Assembly: GCF_020921035.1 (NCBI RefSeq)
Contig: NC_063150.1
Coordinates: 29,187,826-29,251,825 of the forward strand
DNA: 64,000 nt
From: Rhodamnia argentea
Lineage: Eukaryota; Streptophyta; Magnoliopsida; Myrtales; Myrtaceae
Direction: 5' to 3'
Shown here: piece by piece, positions 1-11,970 of the stretch
Layout: every line of letters begins with the position of its first letter
How positions within the stretch are numbered: the stretch's first letter is position 1
Made by a program: the position numbers and the translations under genes
The notes under the pieces: model-generated
Seen by the model: only the letters and a program-made list of their open reading frames with translations
The model's database searches: none
What the model was told of the DNA's origin: nothing

Positions 1-624
1 TTACAATTAGTGTTATTATTTTTGTTACCATCATCATCATCATCGTCATCATCATTATTTCATTTTTGATTATATATTTTTATTTTAATGTTTCTGTAAT
101 ATAAATATATATTGTATAAATTGAACAACAATCACAATCAGCAGAAAAACTATTTCTAGCAAGGTGACATTTACCTTTCGTTTTCACCGGATAATTTCCT
201 TGGAGAGGAGAAAAAAGAAGAAGCTAACTTCTCGCATAATAATTAAGAAATTTTGAAAAAAAGGTGAGGAAGGTTTTCCTCAAATTATCTCAATACAACT
301 TAGTAGGATTAACAAAATAAGGTCGTACTTTTCGCATCCACTTTGATTGAAATTTGTTTAAATCAGCTTTCTGATTGATGAATTGTATATGGATATTACA
401 TAGCATTTATAGACTTTCAATGTTGGCCATATCCCTAATTTCTAAGAAAAAGACACAAAAAATTTGAACTACGTCCACTATGATATATTTACTTGAATTT
501 TTTCAGAAAATTCCAAATAAAAATTCAAAGTGCCCTCATTTTCTGAAATAAGAATATGAAGTGAATATTATTTCAAATAAAGGCATAAAATACTATCATT
601 TTTTTTTCAATAAGGGCCTGAAAT
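1..624. other. AT-rich spacer with old repeat ends
   Basis: No coding region is recognised. Bases about 172-385 resemble bases about 3488-3695 in direct orientation. Bases about 495-624 contain degenerate phrases of the CAAATAAGGGC/GAAGTG type that mark the ends of the foldback family seen intact at 18541-18979. This is probably the left part of such an element, later split by the MITE at 625. Confidence 0.5.
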
Positions 625-1212
625 TAAGAGTGATCGGTTTCCGGTCTAGTCCGATTTTCGGGGAACCGAACCGGTGGTCTCAATTTTCAATTTGCCAAAA
701 CTAGACGAAGGTCCTGGGAATCAGATTGACAGGTTCGGTTCGGTTTACGGGCGGTTCCATTAGATAGGTAACACGTCAAAAAAAAAAAAAACACTGCACC
801 ATTCCTACACCATTCCTGGCATACTTATAGGACTAATCGGTTATACGAATTGTTGAAGATTGAATAGAGTATATTAGTTTCACCCGCTTGAGTTGATTTC
901 ATAGAAATATGACGAGAAAGTTCTTCACTGAGGACAACTCCTTTAGGAAGGAAAATTTACCTTATAATGACTAATTAGATGAGCTTTGTTTTGATTGCAA
1001 GTTAAGATATTAGTTCCAAACAAGTAAACACTAGGATTACTTTTAAAATATTAATAAAAGTAATCAATCAGTTTGGCCTGGATGGTCTAGTCCGATCCTA
1101 TGTCTCTGTAACCGGGAACCGCACCGCCCGGCCACCGGTTCCAATTTTAAAAATCGGGGATCGGACCGAACCCCTTTAAAATCGGGAACCGAACCACCGC
1201 AACTCACCCCTA
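625..1212. mobile_element. hAT-like MITE with 8-bp target duplication
   Basis: The element starts TAAGAGTGATC and ends with the inverse of TAGGGGTGAGT. It is flanked on both sides by the same 8 bases, CCTGAAAT (617-624 and 1213-1220). An 8-bp duplication and short TAGGGGTG-type ends are hallmarks of hAT-derived MITEs. The interior is rich in GGTTCGG/CCGAACC phrases and has no coding capacity. It has landed inside an older foldback-type element. Relatives or fragments lie near 15417, 16328 and 56119. Confidence 0.65.
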
Positions 1213-1220
1213 CCTGAAAT

Positions 1221-1809
1221 GGCCATCTTAGTATAAAACAAGCATATGAGCCTTCGTCCTATACTTTTTTGATTTTTTTCTTTCTTTTTACCTTTTTCTA
1301 TTTTTTTTATTTCCTTTTCACGATGGCTAATCTAAGGCAATGGCCAGCCACTAGCAATGCTTGGAGAGTGCCCCGCGAGGCCGCCCTCGAAAACCATAGG
1401 CAAGGACCGGCCTTGTTAGATCCGGGTGAGGACCGCCTCGTCTCGCCTTCGCCATGACCAACGGGGACTTGGGCAAGGCAACACTTGTAAGCGGCTGGCG
1501 AGGATTTGTGGGCACTCGCTCAAGACTCAATTTTATGTTTGACTCATCCCGTTAATTCCATCCAGTTTGACTAATGGAAAATGCTAACGTAATTTTTTCA
1601 AATATTTTATTTTTTTTACATGGCGTCCTACACGTGGCATTAAAATTAACTAAAGAACTAAAACAACATCATTTTGATCTGATTCCTAATTATTTACATG
1701 AAATCGAATTAAATTAGGTTGAAAAATTCATAAAAAAGACCTAGGGAATGCATACAATGTCTGTTACAAGTAGGTAGTCAACTCTACTTTTGGTAATCTC
1801 GTATGGCCT
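1221..1809. other. Foldback-element remnant with GC-rich core, then AT-rich spacer
   Basis: Bases about 1320-1500 form a GC-rich island (GGCCGCCCTCG, GATCCGGGTGAGG) inside AT-rich DNA, preceded by a T-rich stretch. The same kind of core sits in the centre of the foldback elements at 14528, 18541, 56815 and 59856. The short open frame across it is not supported as a gene. No matching right arm was found, so the element looks broken. Confidence 0.4.
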
Positions 1810-2770
1810 GTAGAGCTTATCTAAAGTGAATGCTGAGATTTACATGATCTTCGAATGGTCGAATGTTTTCGCCGTATTTCACTTCACCCTTGGAGTTCAC
1901 AACCATGGACCATTCACTCACAAAAGAATCTCAATCCAATCCTTCTTCGAACGGATATTTACATTTTACCATAATATTATTCTCAATGTGCCAAATGCAC
2001 AACAATTTTGCACTTCTAGGAAAAATGAATCAAATTGCATTCATCAATGGTAATTCTCTATCGGTGACGATAGCTAAAGGTTGACAATCAACACTCATAT
2101 GTTGCTAAAAACATCACCAAAGCCCAAACGTGATCTTCCTCTTCTTCCTTTCTCTAAAATGCAAAGCATCCGTAGAAAAAAATAATAAAGCTAAGAACGC
2201 CAATAATATCCAAAGAAGGCATTTTGCATCTATTAGTCCTATAAGTACAATTCATTATGAAGACACTTGAGAAGCTCTTAATTAGTACCATGGAGATAGT
2301 GTAAGAGAAAAATAAATGCGTTAGGTGACATGTTTCAAATTGTAGATTAATCCACCTGCACTAAGCTCCTCTAATAAAGCTTGTACCATAGTGCAACCAT
2401 TTAGAAATTCACGACATAATCTTTCTTTCATGTTATAAACGGTTATAGCAATAGCTTGAATTTTGGGATTACTTGGTGTCAAGAAAGAAAGAATTCGATG
2501 AAAAGGTATACCGGCTTTAGACATCTTTTTCACATGGGAAGCTTTAACTTCATAAAAGCGATGACAAGTATGATGTCCGAACATATTGCTCGAAGGATTA
2601 TGGCAACAACCATCATACGAACAGTCAATCAAATGAGATCCAATCTTTCTTGTCTGACTTGCAATAGAAATATGTCCACCATGATAATTACTTCCCTTAA
2701 CGCAACCAAGAAGAACATGTACGTCTCTCTTTAACCTTTTTTTTTTAATAGAGACAATTTAACCTTTGTA
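1810..2770 (-). pseudogene. FAR1/FHY3-type (MULE transposase-derived) gene relic
   Basis: Read on minus, 2770-2323 gives a stretch typical of the N-terminal half of FAR1-related and MULE proteins. It has CRRF-like HTCHRFYEV, then AGIPFHRILSFL, then IQAIAITVYNMKERL and GCTMVQALLEEL. After a stop and frame change, 2300-1810 continues with MNCTYRTNRCKMPSLDIIGV, which opens the transposase core, and then EEEDHVWAL, ENNIMVKCKYPFEE and SEWSMVVNS. Order and spacing match the family. Several stops and frameshifts interrupt it and the zinc-finger end is missing, so it is dead. It could derive from a host FAR1 gene or directly from a Mutator-like transposon; I cannot separate these by eye. Confidence 0.65.
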
Positions 2771-3937
2771 TAGAAATATGTCAGATCACGGTAATCTTTC
2801 TTCTCTGACATGCAAGAAGATGTGTCCACACAATACTCAAACGATCCTCTCTCGTTGGATAATTACCTAGTAAAATGTCAAATGAACTTGTTTACTTGAC
2901 TGATTCCTGTTCTCCTTTCGCAATTTTGTCATCACTAGATACATTTAAACAATTTTGGTCCTCTTCAATATTGCCTTACATAAAAATAATACACTGAAAG
3001 ATGAGTCAATTGTACATAATGCATAGACCACCATATTCAATCTTTGAGTAAATTCTCGTAAATATGTATTGAAAATCGCAATAAAAAAATTCACGAATCA
3101 TGAGGATAGTCTATGCAGAAAAATTAAACAATTTTGTGGATAAAACTAACATTTCTTTACTCTTATATAGGATTGGTGGTTGCTCAAATTGAAATAATGG
3201 AGAATAAATTTAGAGGGGGAAAAAAAAAAAAAAACACGGAGGAAGTATTGAAATGTAGTGGGTGGGGGAGAAGCATCTCGGGTGAAAAAGAGTTATTTGA
3301 GAAGGATGTGGGTAATTTTGTCTTTTAGTAAATTAAAAAGAAAAAAAAACAAAGAAAAAAGGTAAGAAATAACCTAAATTTTGATTAAAAAAATACTAGA
3401 TTAAGATTAGGACCCACGAGAGATAATGTGGTCAAATCATGAGATAGGGATAATGACAATACCAACAATGATAACCTCCATTAGGAGAAAAGCCCTTTTC
3501 ACCAAATAATTTCATCCAAAAGGAAAGAGAGCTAACTTCTAGCCCAATAATTGAGCAATTTTTTTTTAAAAAAGGAGTGGAATGTTTTCCTCAAATCATC
3601 TAATTGTAACTTAGCGGGATTAATGTAAAAAGGGTCGTGTTTTTCACCTTCCAACTCCATGAAATTTCCTTAAATTAACTTTTTGGTCAATGCCCATAGT
3701 TTGTCAGCCGTGGAGAAAACTTTAACCCATATAAGAATGCTCCCCCACTTGTGGTCGATCGAGTTACATCAATTTGAAAACTATCATGAGATTGTGGAGA
3801 CGTCATCGTCATTTCTATTTTTCAGCAACATAACCGGAAAAAAAAAAAAAACCACAAGAACAAGATTGTCTTGAGATATGAACAAAAAGTTGGGCAAGTT
3901 CTATTATAATTGACTGAATAAAAGTCTAGACTGGATA
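2771..3937. other. AT-rich spacer without recognised gene
   Basis: I see no gene here. Bases about 3488-3695 repeat, in the same orientation and with many differences, the segment at about 172-385 (shared phrases include GCTAACTTCT, GTTTTCCTCAAAT and AACTTAG). Poly-A tracts and short open frames elsewhere are not convincing. Confidence 0.4.
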
Positions 3938-3941
3938 CAAG

Positions 3942-4397
3942 TGTCACGGACGGATTCTCCCTTGCTCACGTACCCTTGTGAGTGGAGCTCTGTGGCGTTG
4001 GGGTGATGATTGAGTGATGCAGAGGGGCTGATACAATGGGTTTGTGAGAGCAGTGTCGGGATGGTTTGTTCTAATAGTTCTAGGATCGAAAGATTCTATC
4101 TACGAGGAGCTCTAAATGTGAGGTTGGTCCCCTGCGCACAAACTAGTCGGGAGCTGATGTCGCTCTCCTGATGAGGCCATGGCAGGCCGAAATCAATTAT
4201 GGTGCCAAAGTGTTCAATGTGTCTCACTCAAAGACTGGATGCTTGAGTTAAGCTAGACGTGGTATAATTCGATACGAGGATGTTATTCGTTGTACTGTTA
4301 TCGGGAACAACTATAAAAGGGAGGCCGCCCTAGCGTTCTCGGCTCGCTTGGCACCGCACAAGGTGTTCCAAGCCCAAGGATCTATTGGCCCGTGACA
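3942..4397 (+). repeat. Left LTR of the 1.43 kb retroelement
   Basis: 456 bp, running from TGTCACGG to CCGTGACA. A TATAAAAGG box at 4312-4320 fits the LTR promoter. The right copy has decayed this box to TATAGAAGG. Confidence 0.75.
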
Positions 4398-4922
4398 AAT
4401 AGTATCAAAGCAAGATCCCTCTAGTAGGTGAGTGAGTCGAAAAAAACCTATGGTTTACCCGATCCCATGAGGGAGGAGAGTGAATCGCCAAAGCAAATGT
4501 GCTCAGACAAAATGCGATTCTTGAAGCTAGCTTCCGAGATGCTAATGGAGGCACGGGAAAGATTCGATTCCTCACTTAATAGGGATAACGTTCTTGGATT
4601 AATGGTCGAATGTCAAGTGAGGTATGCTACCACGTTTTCAACAAGGGCAGAAACATTGGTCAGCTAAGAGCAAGAAGAGCTTAGTAGCCGAAAGATGGTG
4701 TTGCCAAAAGGCGCAATTGGCTCAGAATGCCACACTTGTTAAGGAGAGCTCAAGTGCCTGAACGACTTTGATTAAGGGAAGCTACCAATGGAGTGGAGTC
4801 TATTGGGCGAGCGTTCACCATCCATGTAAGCTCCAAAAAGTGGCGTTGATGGTACCAAAGTAACGTAAAGAAGCGATAGTACAGCCCGCAACGAGTGTGT
4901 TGCGAAATTGAGTGCCGGATAA

Positions 4923-5372
4923 TGTCACAGACCGATTCTTCCGTACTCATGTACCTTTATGAGTAGAGCTTTGTAGCGTCGAGGTGATGGGAGAGTGATG
5001 CAGAGGGATGATACAGCTCATTCGTGAAAGTGGTGTCAAGTAATTTGTGCTAGGAGTTCTAGAATAGAAAGATTATATTTCTAAGGAGCTTTGAAAGCAG
5101 AATTGATCCCCCGTGCACAAATTGATCAGAAGCTGATGCCACTCTTTTAATAAAGCCATAGCAAGTTCGAACCAGTTGTGGGGCCAAAGTGCCGTGTGTC
5201 TAGCCCGTAGGACTAGATGCTCGAGCTAAACTGCGCGTGGTACAATCCAATACAAAAATGATATTCGCCATATTATTCTCAGGAACTATAGAAGGAAAGA
5301 TGGTATGGCGTTCTCGATTCGCTAGGCGCCGCACTAGCTATTCCGCTGCCAAGGATTTGTTGACCCGTGACA
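4923..5372 (+). repeat. Right LTR of the 1.43 kb retroelement
   Basis: 450 bp, collinear with 3942-4397. By eye it carries many C-to-T and G-to-A changes relative to the left copy, as expected after long cytosine methylation. I see no clear polypurine tract just before it. Confidence 0.75.
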
Positions 5373-5649
5373 CAAGCATCTGTTGTTTATAATAGTTGTT
5401 ACTTCCTTTTCCCCCTTAATGAAGACGGTCAAAGTTGCACAACAGGAGGCAATTGTCACCCTTTATCTGTAACGCACAAGGTACATTATTCACACCAATT
5501 ACAGCTATTTTTAAGCACATACACACCCCTCTGCTCCTCTGCACCGCAGTTCAGAGTCTCCCCTGACTTTAAGAGGATACTCTGGCTGCGGATGATAAAG
5601 TCATCATGGATCCGGACTTCATCACAATGCTACAAAAACACGTTCGATC

Positions 5650-8600
5650 TCAGTTATCAGTCGAGAGCCCATTGATCGGCCAATGTTTCTGCGAATAAGA
5701 GTCGTGTGCGAGCGACTGCATCAAAAGAGCATAAACATGAACCGTGTCAACACAAGTTCAAGCAGGAAAAGGGAAATGAGAGAAGTTGAAGCAATTACGC
5801 TACCTGTTCCTGCGAGCGGAAGTACACAAAGGGAGTGTAGTGTAGGAAATTCGAAACTCTTGATGTGTATATATCAGCATACCTGCATTTGTTAATGTTG
5901 AGCCAAACGAACATCCATGAGACTCCTCATTGCTCCTATATTTGATTGTGGATTAAGAATGCATTTTAAAGGGGAAAAAAGAAGTACTTCTCAATTTGTC
6001 TCATCAAGTGGCTTTTATCCCATAGACCCGCTCGCGACAGAAAGCCCCACCTAATGACAAGTCAAGAACGAGCAAATTACTTTTGTAAGGCCTCAACAGT
6101 GAAGGGAGAGCACAAACAAACGAGTTGACTATTTAAATAAATCATGATTAAATCAGAGTTTCTGCAACTTAAGCAGATCAAGCGGCACACCTTCTATTGA
6201 ACAGCTCGCCATCTGTTTCTAACAGTGGTGCTATTTTTTTGTCTAGTCTTTGCATGACAATCAGCAACTTCTGCATGCTTTCAGTGAGTTCCTGATCGTC
6301 CATGCCTGTCGCAGCTAGTGTCTGCATATTCAGAGAAAAGCGAATCAATGATGTGCAACATTGCAAGTATCGCCCCCATAAGTAATAACTTCCAGAAATA
6401 AGCCAAAAACAAGAAGACAGAGATGTCGATTGGAACTATTACAGAGGTAAGAAGAATATAACAACATTTATGGCCTCACAAAGTTGCTTAGCCCAAAGAA
6501 AAAAAAGGGCTAAAAAGCCTCGCTTACCTGTGCTGGACGCCCTTTATTTCGCCTCTGTGAAGCGAGCCGCAGCTGGTTAAAGAGATCCCCGACAACCTCT
6601 TTTTGGTTTATGAGATCTATCAAAGTGGCTCTGTGATCTCGGCTTCGAATTAAAGCGCTGTACTGTAGTGTCAACAGCTTTGTAAGAGAAAGCGAAAGCT
6701 GAGAATATGCAATCATTGCACCATAGCCATGGAAAACTCCTATACATGACCACAAACATTTCCAAACATTATGATTTATGACTACTATATGAGGCTATAA
6801 AATCCCCATGAGCTGAAACTTTCTTTTATCCTAAAAGATGTTGCTGCATTACCATACCTCTGAATGAAAGGAACAACCAATAAGAAGAAATCATGAATTC
6901 CTACAAATATTTATGTTTAGTTTGGTCAGATATGCATACTCCGTAAAATAAATACTCTCACTAACCTCCTCCTCCAATTCTCGACAGATTAATGCCGTTC
7001 TCCATCGTAAATGAAGTTTGGACTGACTGACATCTGTGTATATATGGTCACCCACGTATAATATTTCATCACCGTGTATATTGAGAGAATTCTCTACCAT
7101 TTGAGCACTTCCCCCGGAATACAAGCCCCCTGCATCAGCGGAACATATAAGCGGAGAAAACACAAGCTGCACAACATGTCAAACATTTAGTACTAAACCA
7201 TCATCAGAAAATAGGTCAAAAAGCTTTCTCGGGGCTTACTTTTGACAAATTAGCACTCCTTACGAAAAGCATTCCTTGTACTTAAAGATCGTTTAAAAAA
7301 AATAAAAACTAAAGACCCAACTGAAGAAATAGTCATTCATGTCAAATTTTACCTTTTTTTTACTGCATTTGATGGGATAAACTTCAAAATTAACTACCAA
7401 CGCAGTAAATTTCCTCGACTTGATGATGATCAAGGGATCTTAACATGATGCTGGACCGATTTTGCCATCTCGATTCAGGCAAGGGTCACTGATGCTGGAC
7501 TTCTTATAAGCAAAAGCATGAAATTACTTCAGTTATTTCAACTTCCATCGGTCCTCAAACCTTTCTAGATTTCTTTTTTCTAGCATATACAAGCACTTTC
7601 TGTGGTAACTGATGACAAAAAGGGTAGAATGAAAGACGCCTTTCAAACAATAAAACTATGCTGCCCAAACATGGCATCTCATTGACAAAACATGGCATGA
7701 GTTCAATAGGATGGAGATAGATCACCTGTACAAGCCTTGAAACAAGGACGCATCAGACCCTCACCAGTGACCACTTCGTACATTGGATGCGACATCTGGA
7801 AAAATTCAGGCTTTTTTGCTGATACAATAACCTGCAATACGAGAAAAAGGATGTATATATGCACAGTGTACACTTGATTGTCTGGAGGTTGTTCTGAAAA
7901 ATCGGCATATTTCGTTTTATTGCAAGACGCGAACTATATCCAAGTATGAGAGAGAACTGCTGGATTCCTTTAAGAGTTACTTGAATGGAAAAATTTTCAC
8001 AATCACCACAAACAAACTTTCACCTTCCATTATGTGCATTTTAAATAAACTCTTGACCAGAGCTTATTTCTTGAGAGCTCTAAATGATGTAATACAGCCA
8101 GAGTAAATATTAAGTAATCAGAAATGGATCCACTTACAATGTCGAATAGATCACGCCAGTCCATATCATTAGGGAGAAATCTGTTAAAGGAATGCTTCAT
8201 CATTTTGTCTGTGTAATGATAATCTGAGTTGGTGATAAGCAGAAGTTTTTTACCCGCCTGATGCAATAAAGAAAACAGTAAAATAAGAGTATGATATCTC
8301 CACCTACTTTATCGGGGCCAGTAACAAGCCATACCTCCTTCTGATCCAACAGGGCTAGAGGTAGTTCCGGATCAGGCTCCACAAACAGTTCAGGCTTAGA
8401 CATTATCTCACTCTGCATAAATGCTAGTAACAGTCAGTTTCTTTAACACCAAAAGAAATACATCGATAGCTGTGTGTGTGTATAGCTAGGTACATGCAAA
8501 CACACACGCCCATGCGCACACGCATATAGTCATTACCTTCAGCTGACCTTCCACGTGAGCCCTGAAGAGAGCCTTTCCAACAGCCTGAGGACAATTGTAT

Positions 8601-11600
8601 GAGTCATTAAGAGATGTGATGAAAATTCACCATCGTTGAGAATTAGAAAAAAGGACATTGCCTTGTAAAGCCCTTTATAGTCGAGCGGACCAACTTCTGC
8701 TGCTATAGATCCATCATCCAATCTATCAACCATCTGGTAGCACTCAAAGATATGTTAACAAGTGTTTTTGTATTGGGAAAAAAAGTCTGCTTCTCAAATT
8801 AGGCAAGGAATAAAGAGTTATTCAGTGCTATAAAAATGAAAAAGTGGGAGGGGGCGGGGGAGGGAAGAAAAGTATTGGAAATGGAAAAGCCATCAAGAGT
8901 TCAACATAATGAGAGAAGCAGAAACAGAGAGATCAATGGAAAAATGCAGTCAGCCAACAACGCAAATTCTACCCAAAGAAAGGACAAAAACAAAGGAAAA
9001 TAGGACATCCATTTCTGGCTGAAGACAGATAGCTTTTTCATAATATTCAAACACAAGATTAGACAGTAGGATGATTTTATTGCAGAAATTACTTGCATAA
9101 AAGCCACAGCTTCTGAGACGGAGAAAAGCGTATTAAGGAACTCCCATTGACTTTCTTTCCGCAAATCCACCAGTTCCCTCCCGTAAATCTCACTTCAATG
9201 AGTCAAAGTGAACAGATGTCAGAAATGCTAATCAAGTTACAGCGGAAGCGAGATTCAAAACTTATGGAGCCAACTTAAAATCCAAGTTTGGAAGATTGAT
9301 ACTTGTGATATAATCATAAGGCACACCTATAGCCAAATCTAGATAATCTGCTTGAAAGAGCCATGTTTAGTTCCCTGCGGTGTCTCAATAGATTTTGGAG
9401 ACATAATAGCTCAATGAATTTGCATATGATAGTTATCGTTTGACTCGTATTCTCCAACATAAGTTGTCCCTTAACAAAGAAAGGCAACCATCCTGCTGAT
9501 TTTGAATTTGTCAATGAACTTTCTAGGGTAAACCCTACCTCACAGCTCGGGTAGATAACATCCGTGTGCCATGCATGGCCCTCTTCACATAACCAAACCG
9601 ATCGGCCTTAACCAAATTACCACGTTCTTTGTCTATGACCAGACCTCTGATAACCTGATGACAGAAGTTCATCAGAAAAACTTAGTTCCAGCAGATGGAT
9701 CCCATAAATTGAAGAGCTGTCTTCACCGAGGAAGATCCTCACCAAGTCCGGGTCAAAAGATAGTCCATCAACAGGAAAACCCATGTTCTTCAAATTCTCC
9801 ATGCAGTAATCGTAAGCACGCCCTTCCCATGCCTGTCAGAATACGAAGTGATAAGAAACTATCCAACAGGTAAAACTTGAGAAATAAAATAAAAGACTAT
9901 GCATAAGGATTCCACACTTGCAAAAGCTTTCATGGCAGGCAGCTAAAATTGCAAAAGTCAAATTAAGTAATTAGTACGTTCTATATTCTAAGTGACATAA
10001 AGATTTCTACAATTAGTAACATCATTAGATAAAACTACTTTCAGGACATGCTTCCGTTAAATCACATAGACTACAGGTTTCAACAATCTCGCCTAGTCAC
10101 TCTTGATATGTATCGGAGAATAGAAATTACCATCACATTGTAGTGCATCAAAGTGTAGTCCATGTCGTAGCCAATGGCACTTATGGATCGAAGATTCAAT
10201 GTACGGCTACAGAATATTCCACGAGGAGAATATCTACACGAAAAAGGACTCTGCACATTACAAGAATTTGTAGCAGCATTAGCAATAACAATCCCTAGGC
10301 CACGGGCCTATGGAACGTCATTTGCAATAAATCAAGCTCACAGAAACAGATCCATGCGAGGCAGATCACACTTCACAACACATTGTTCGATATAGATAGA
10401 AAGACAAAAATTAAATTAGAGCACACTTGCAAAAAGTGGCAGGGAAACAATATCTCAGATGTCATGATTTATAATGAGGAAATCCACTTTAGCCAGGGTT
10501 GGCAGTTTGTTTCCATGTCATAAGAAAAACGTGTCAAGTTGTACAAACTCTGTACATTTGTCACGAATATAGCACATTTTTTTTTGGTCAAATAATATAG
10601 CACATTTACTCAGTGTCAAATGTTGGAAATTTAAACACCAACTTGAAATATTCACTGGACATGTTAAAACTTAAACAGCACGGTGCAACAGGTGTAACAC
10701 CTTTCATATTTGGATTTTGCACGAGAGGCTGAATGTCAATCACGTACATTAATATGCTTTTGTGTTAGATGACTGCTTGCTCTTAGAATTTGAAACCACT
10801 CTCCATTTTTTTAACACTCCTGTAGCACTTAAGCATGACCTTATATCATACTAACAACATAGGAAGTGGACTCAAGTCAAACAAAAAATCTGAGACCACG
10901 AGCCAACGAAAGAGACATAAGCAGGGTTGTGGTCCAAATGGGTCGTGTCACATGATCCGGCATTAACTTCAAGTAGATAAAGAAGTGAAACTGACACTTG
11001 ATAAAGAAAAGAACTTGAGAGGGAGAGAGAGAGGGAGCGACAGAGAGCTCAACTAACAGGAATATCCAATTTTCTTAAAAGATCCTCAGCTTCATCAGCT
11101 TCCATTTTGGCCACTTCCTCAATTGGGCCTTCTAATGTGATCTGACCATCAATTCCTGCACACAAAACCAAACTGTAATCACATGATTCCCAATCAATAC
11201 CCACCTTCTAACGTACCATCACTAGGCAACAATCCCAAGACCAAACGGCAAAGCAACAATTGGAGGAAAAGGAAGAAGCAAAAACTCAGAATTCAAATCC
11301 GCAAAACACCCCACACAAGTTCATTGTCGTCCCCAAGCAAACAACAGAAGCCAACCAAAAACCTACCAAAAGCCTCAAGGTGCTCCATTTTCACGTTCAA
11401 ATCGCCCTTAGTGCTCTCCCCGAGGTAATCAATGTCGCACTTGCTCGACGATGTCGCGTAGAACACTTCCCCACCACCACCACCACCACCACCACCCCCG
11501 GCGGGCTTCTCACTCACGCCCCTGCTACACCGACACTTGAGCAGATTCACGCTGACGCTGACGCTGACGCTGACGCTGACGCCTCGAGCGAAACTGGGTT

Positions 11601-11658
11601 TCAACGCGAGGACTCCATGGTTCTTGATGAAGCGAGAAGGAGGAGGAGGAGCAGCCAT
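5650..11658 (-). CDS. HAD superfamily (subfamily IG) cytosolic-type 5'-nucleotidase, 17 exons
   Basis: Putative 5'-nucleotidase of the NT5DC / 5_nucleotid family, similar to Arabidopsis At2g23890 as I recall it. Exons in transcript order: 11658-11367, 11155-11058, 10250-10131, 9832-9743, 9654-9539, 9192-9093, 8733-8662, 8584-8537, 8412-8335, 8257-8138, 7831-7726, 7129-6966, 6662-6528, 6321-6191, 6050-5988, 5882-5804, 5715-5650. The product is 625 residues. HAD motifs are intact: motif I GYDMDYT (157-163), motif [12 protein letters not shown] (about 344), motif III Lys in SAKKPEFF (about 382-389) and motif [10 protein letters not shown] (439-446). The first ~60 residues are Ser/Arg-rich without a conserved fold and look like an organelle transit peptide. 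I chose the ATG at 11658 ([10 protein letters not shown]); an in-frame ATG at 11727 would add 23 residues. Intron 7 uses a GC donor. The substrate is not proven by sequence. Confidence 0.88.
11551..11580. repeat. Coding hexanucleotide repeat (GCTGAC)5
   Basis: Five perfect GCTGAC units in exon 1 of the 5'-nucleotidase. On the coding strand they encode an alternating Val-Ser tract within the presumed transit peptide. A nearby CAC-rich tract (about 11466-11498) encodes a run of about ten Gly. Confidence 0.85.
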
Positions 11659-11970
11659 CGAGACAGGGATCTCTCTGTGACGAGAGAACCCGAAGGAGAG
11701 CTCCGATTGGGATGACGTGGCTCGCATTTTCTTTGAGATGGGTTGTGGCGAAAAGTAGCAGAAGGAGAGAGGAAGCAAGAACAGGAGCAAGGAGACAGCG
11801 GACGAGCCTGAGAATCAGAGAAATATCTGAACTTGCACATGAAAGGGATTGATGGGAGAATCTCTTTGTTTCTGCAAGGACTGTGGTCAATTTTTTTTAC
11901 ATTTACCCATCCACATGATAAAAAATTAATTTTAAATGTCACGTAATTAGTTTGACTAAGATCTCTCGCC

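Larger units (their letters stand above)
3942..5372 (+). mobile_element. Non-autonomous LTR retrotransposon (TRIM/LARD-like)
   Basis: Two long direct repeats, 3942-4397 and 4923-5372, both begin TGTCAC and end CCGTGACA, so each LTR has 8-bp inverted ends. CAAG occurs just outside both ends (3938-3941 and 5373-5376), a likely target duplication. Directly after the left LTR, TAGTATCAAAGC (4400-4411) differs from the usual initiator-Met primer-binding site TGGTATCAGAGC at two positions. The interior is only about 525 bp. It holds one short open frame (79 codons, 4428-4667) with no recognised gag or pol motif. The LTRs differ at many sites, so the insertion is old. Confidence 0.8.

Noticed and set aside
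11183-11715. Long plus-strand open frames opposite the first nucleotidase exon
   Set aside because: They are antisense to a well-supported exon; the openness comes from the CAC and GCTGAC repeats.
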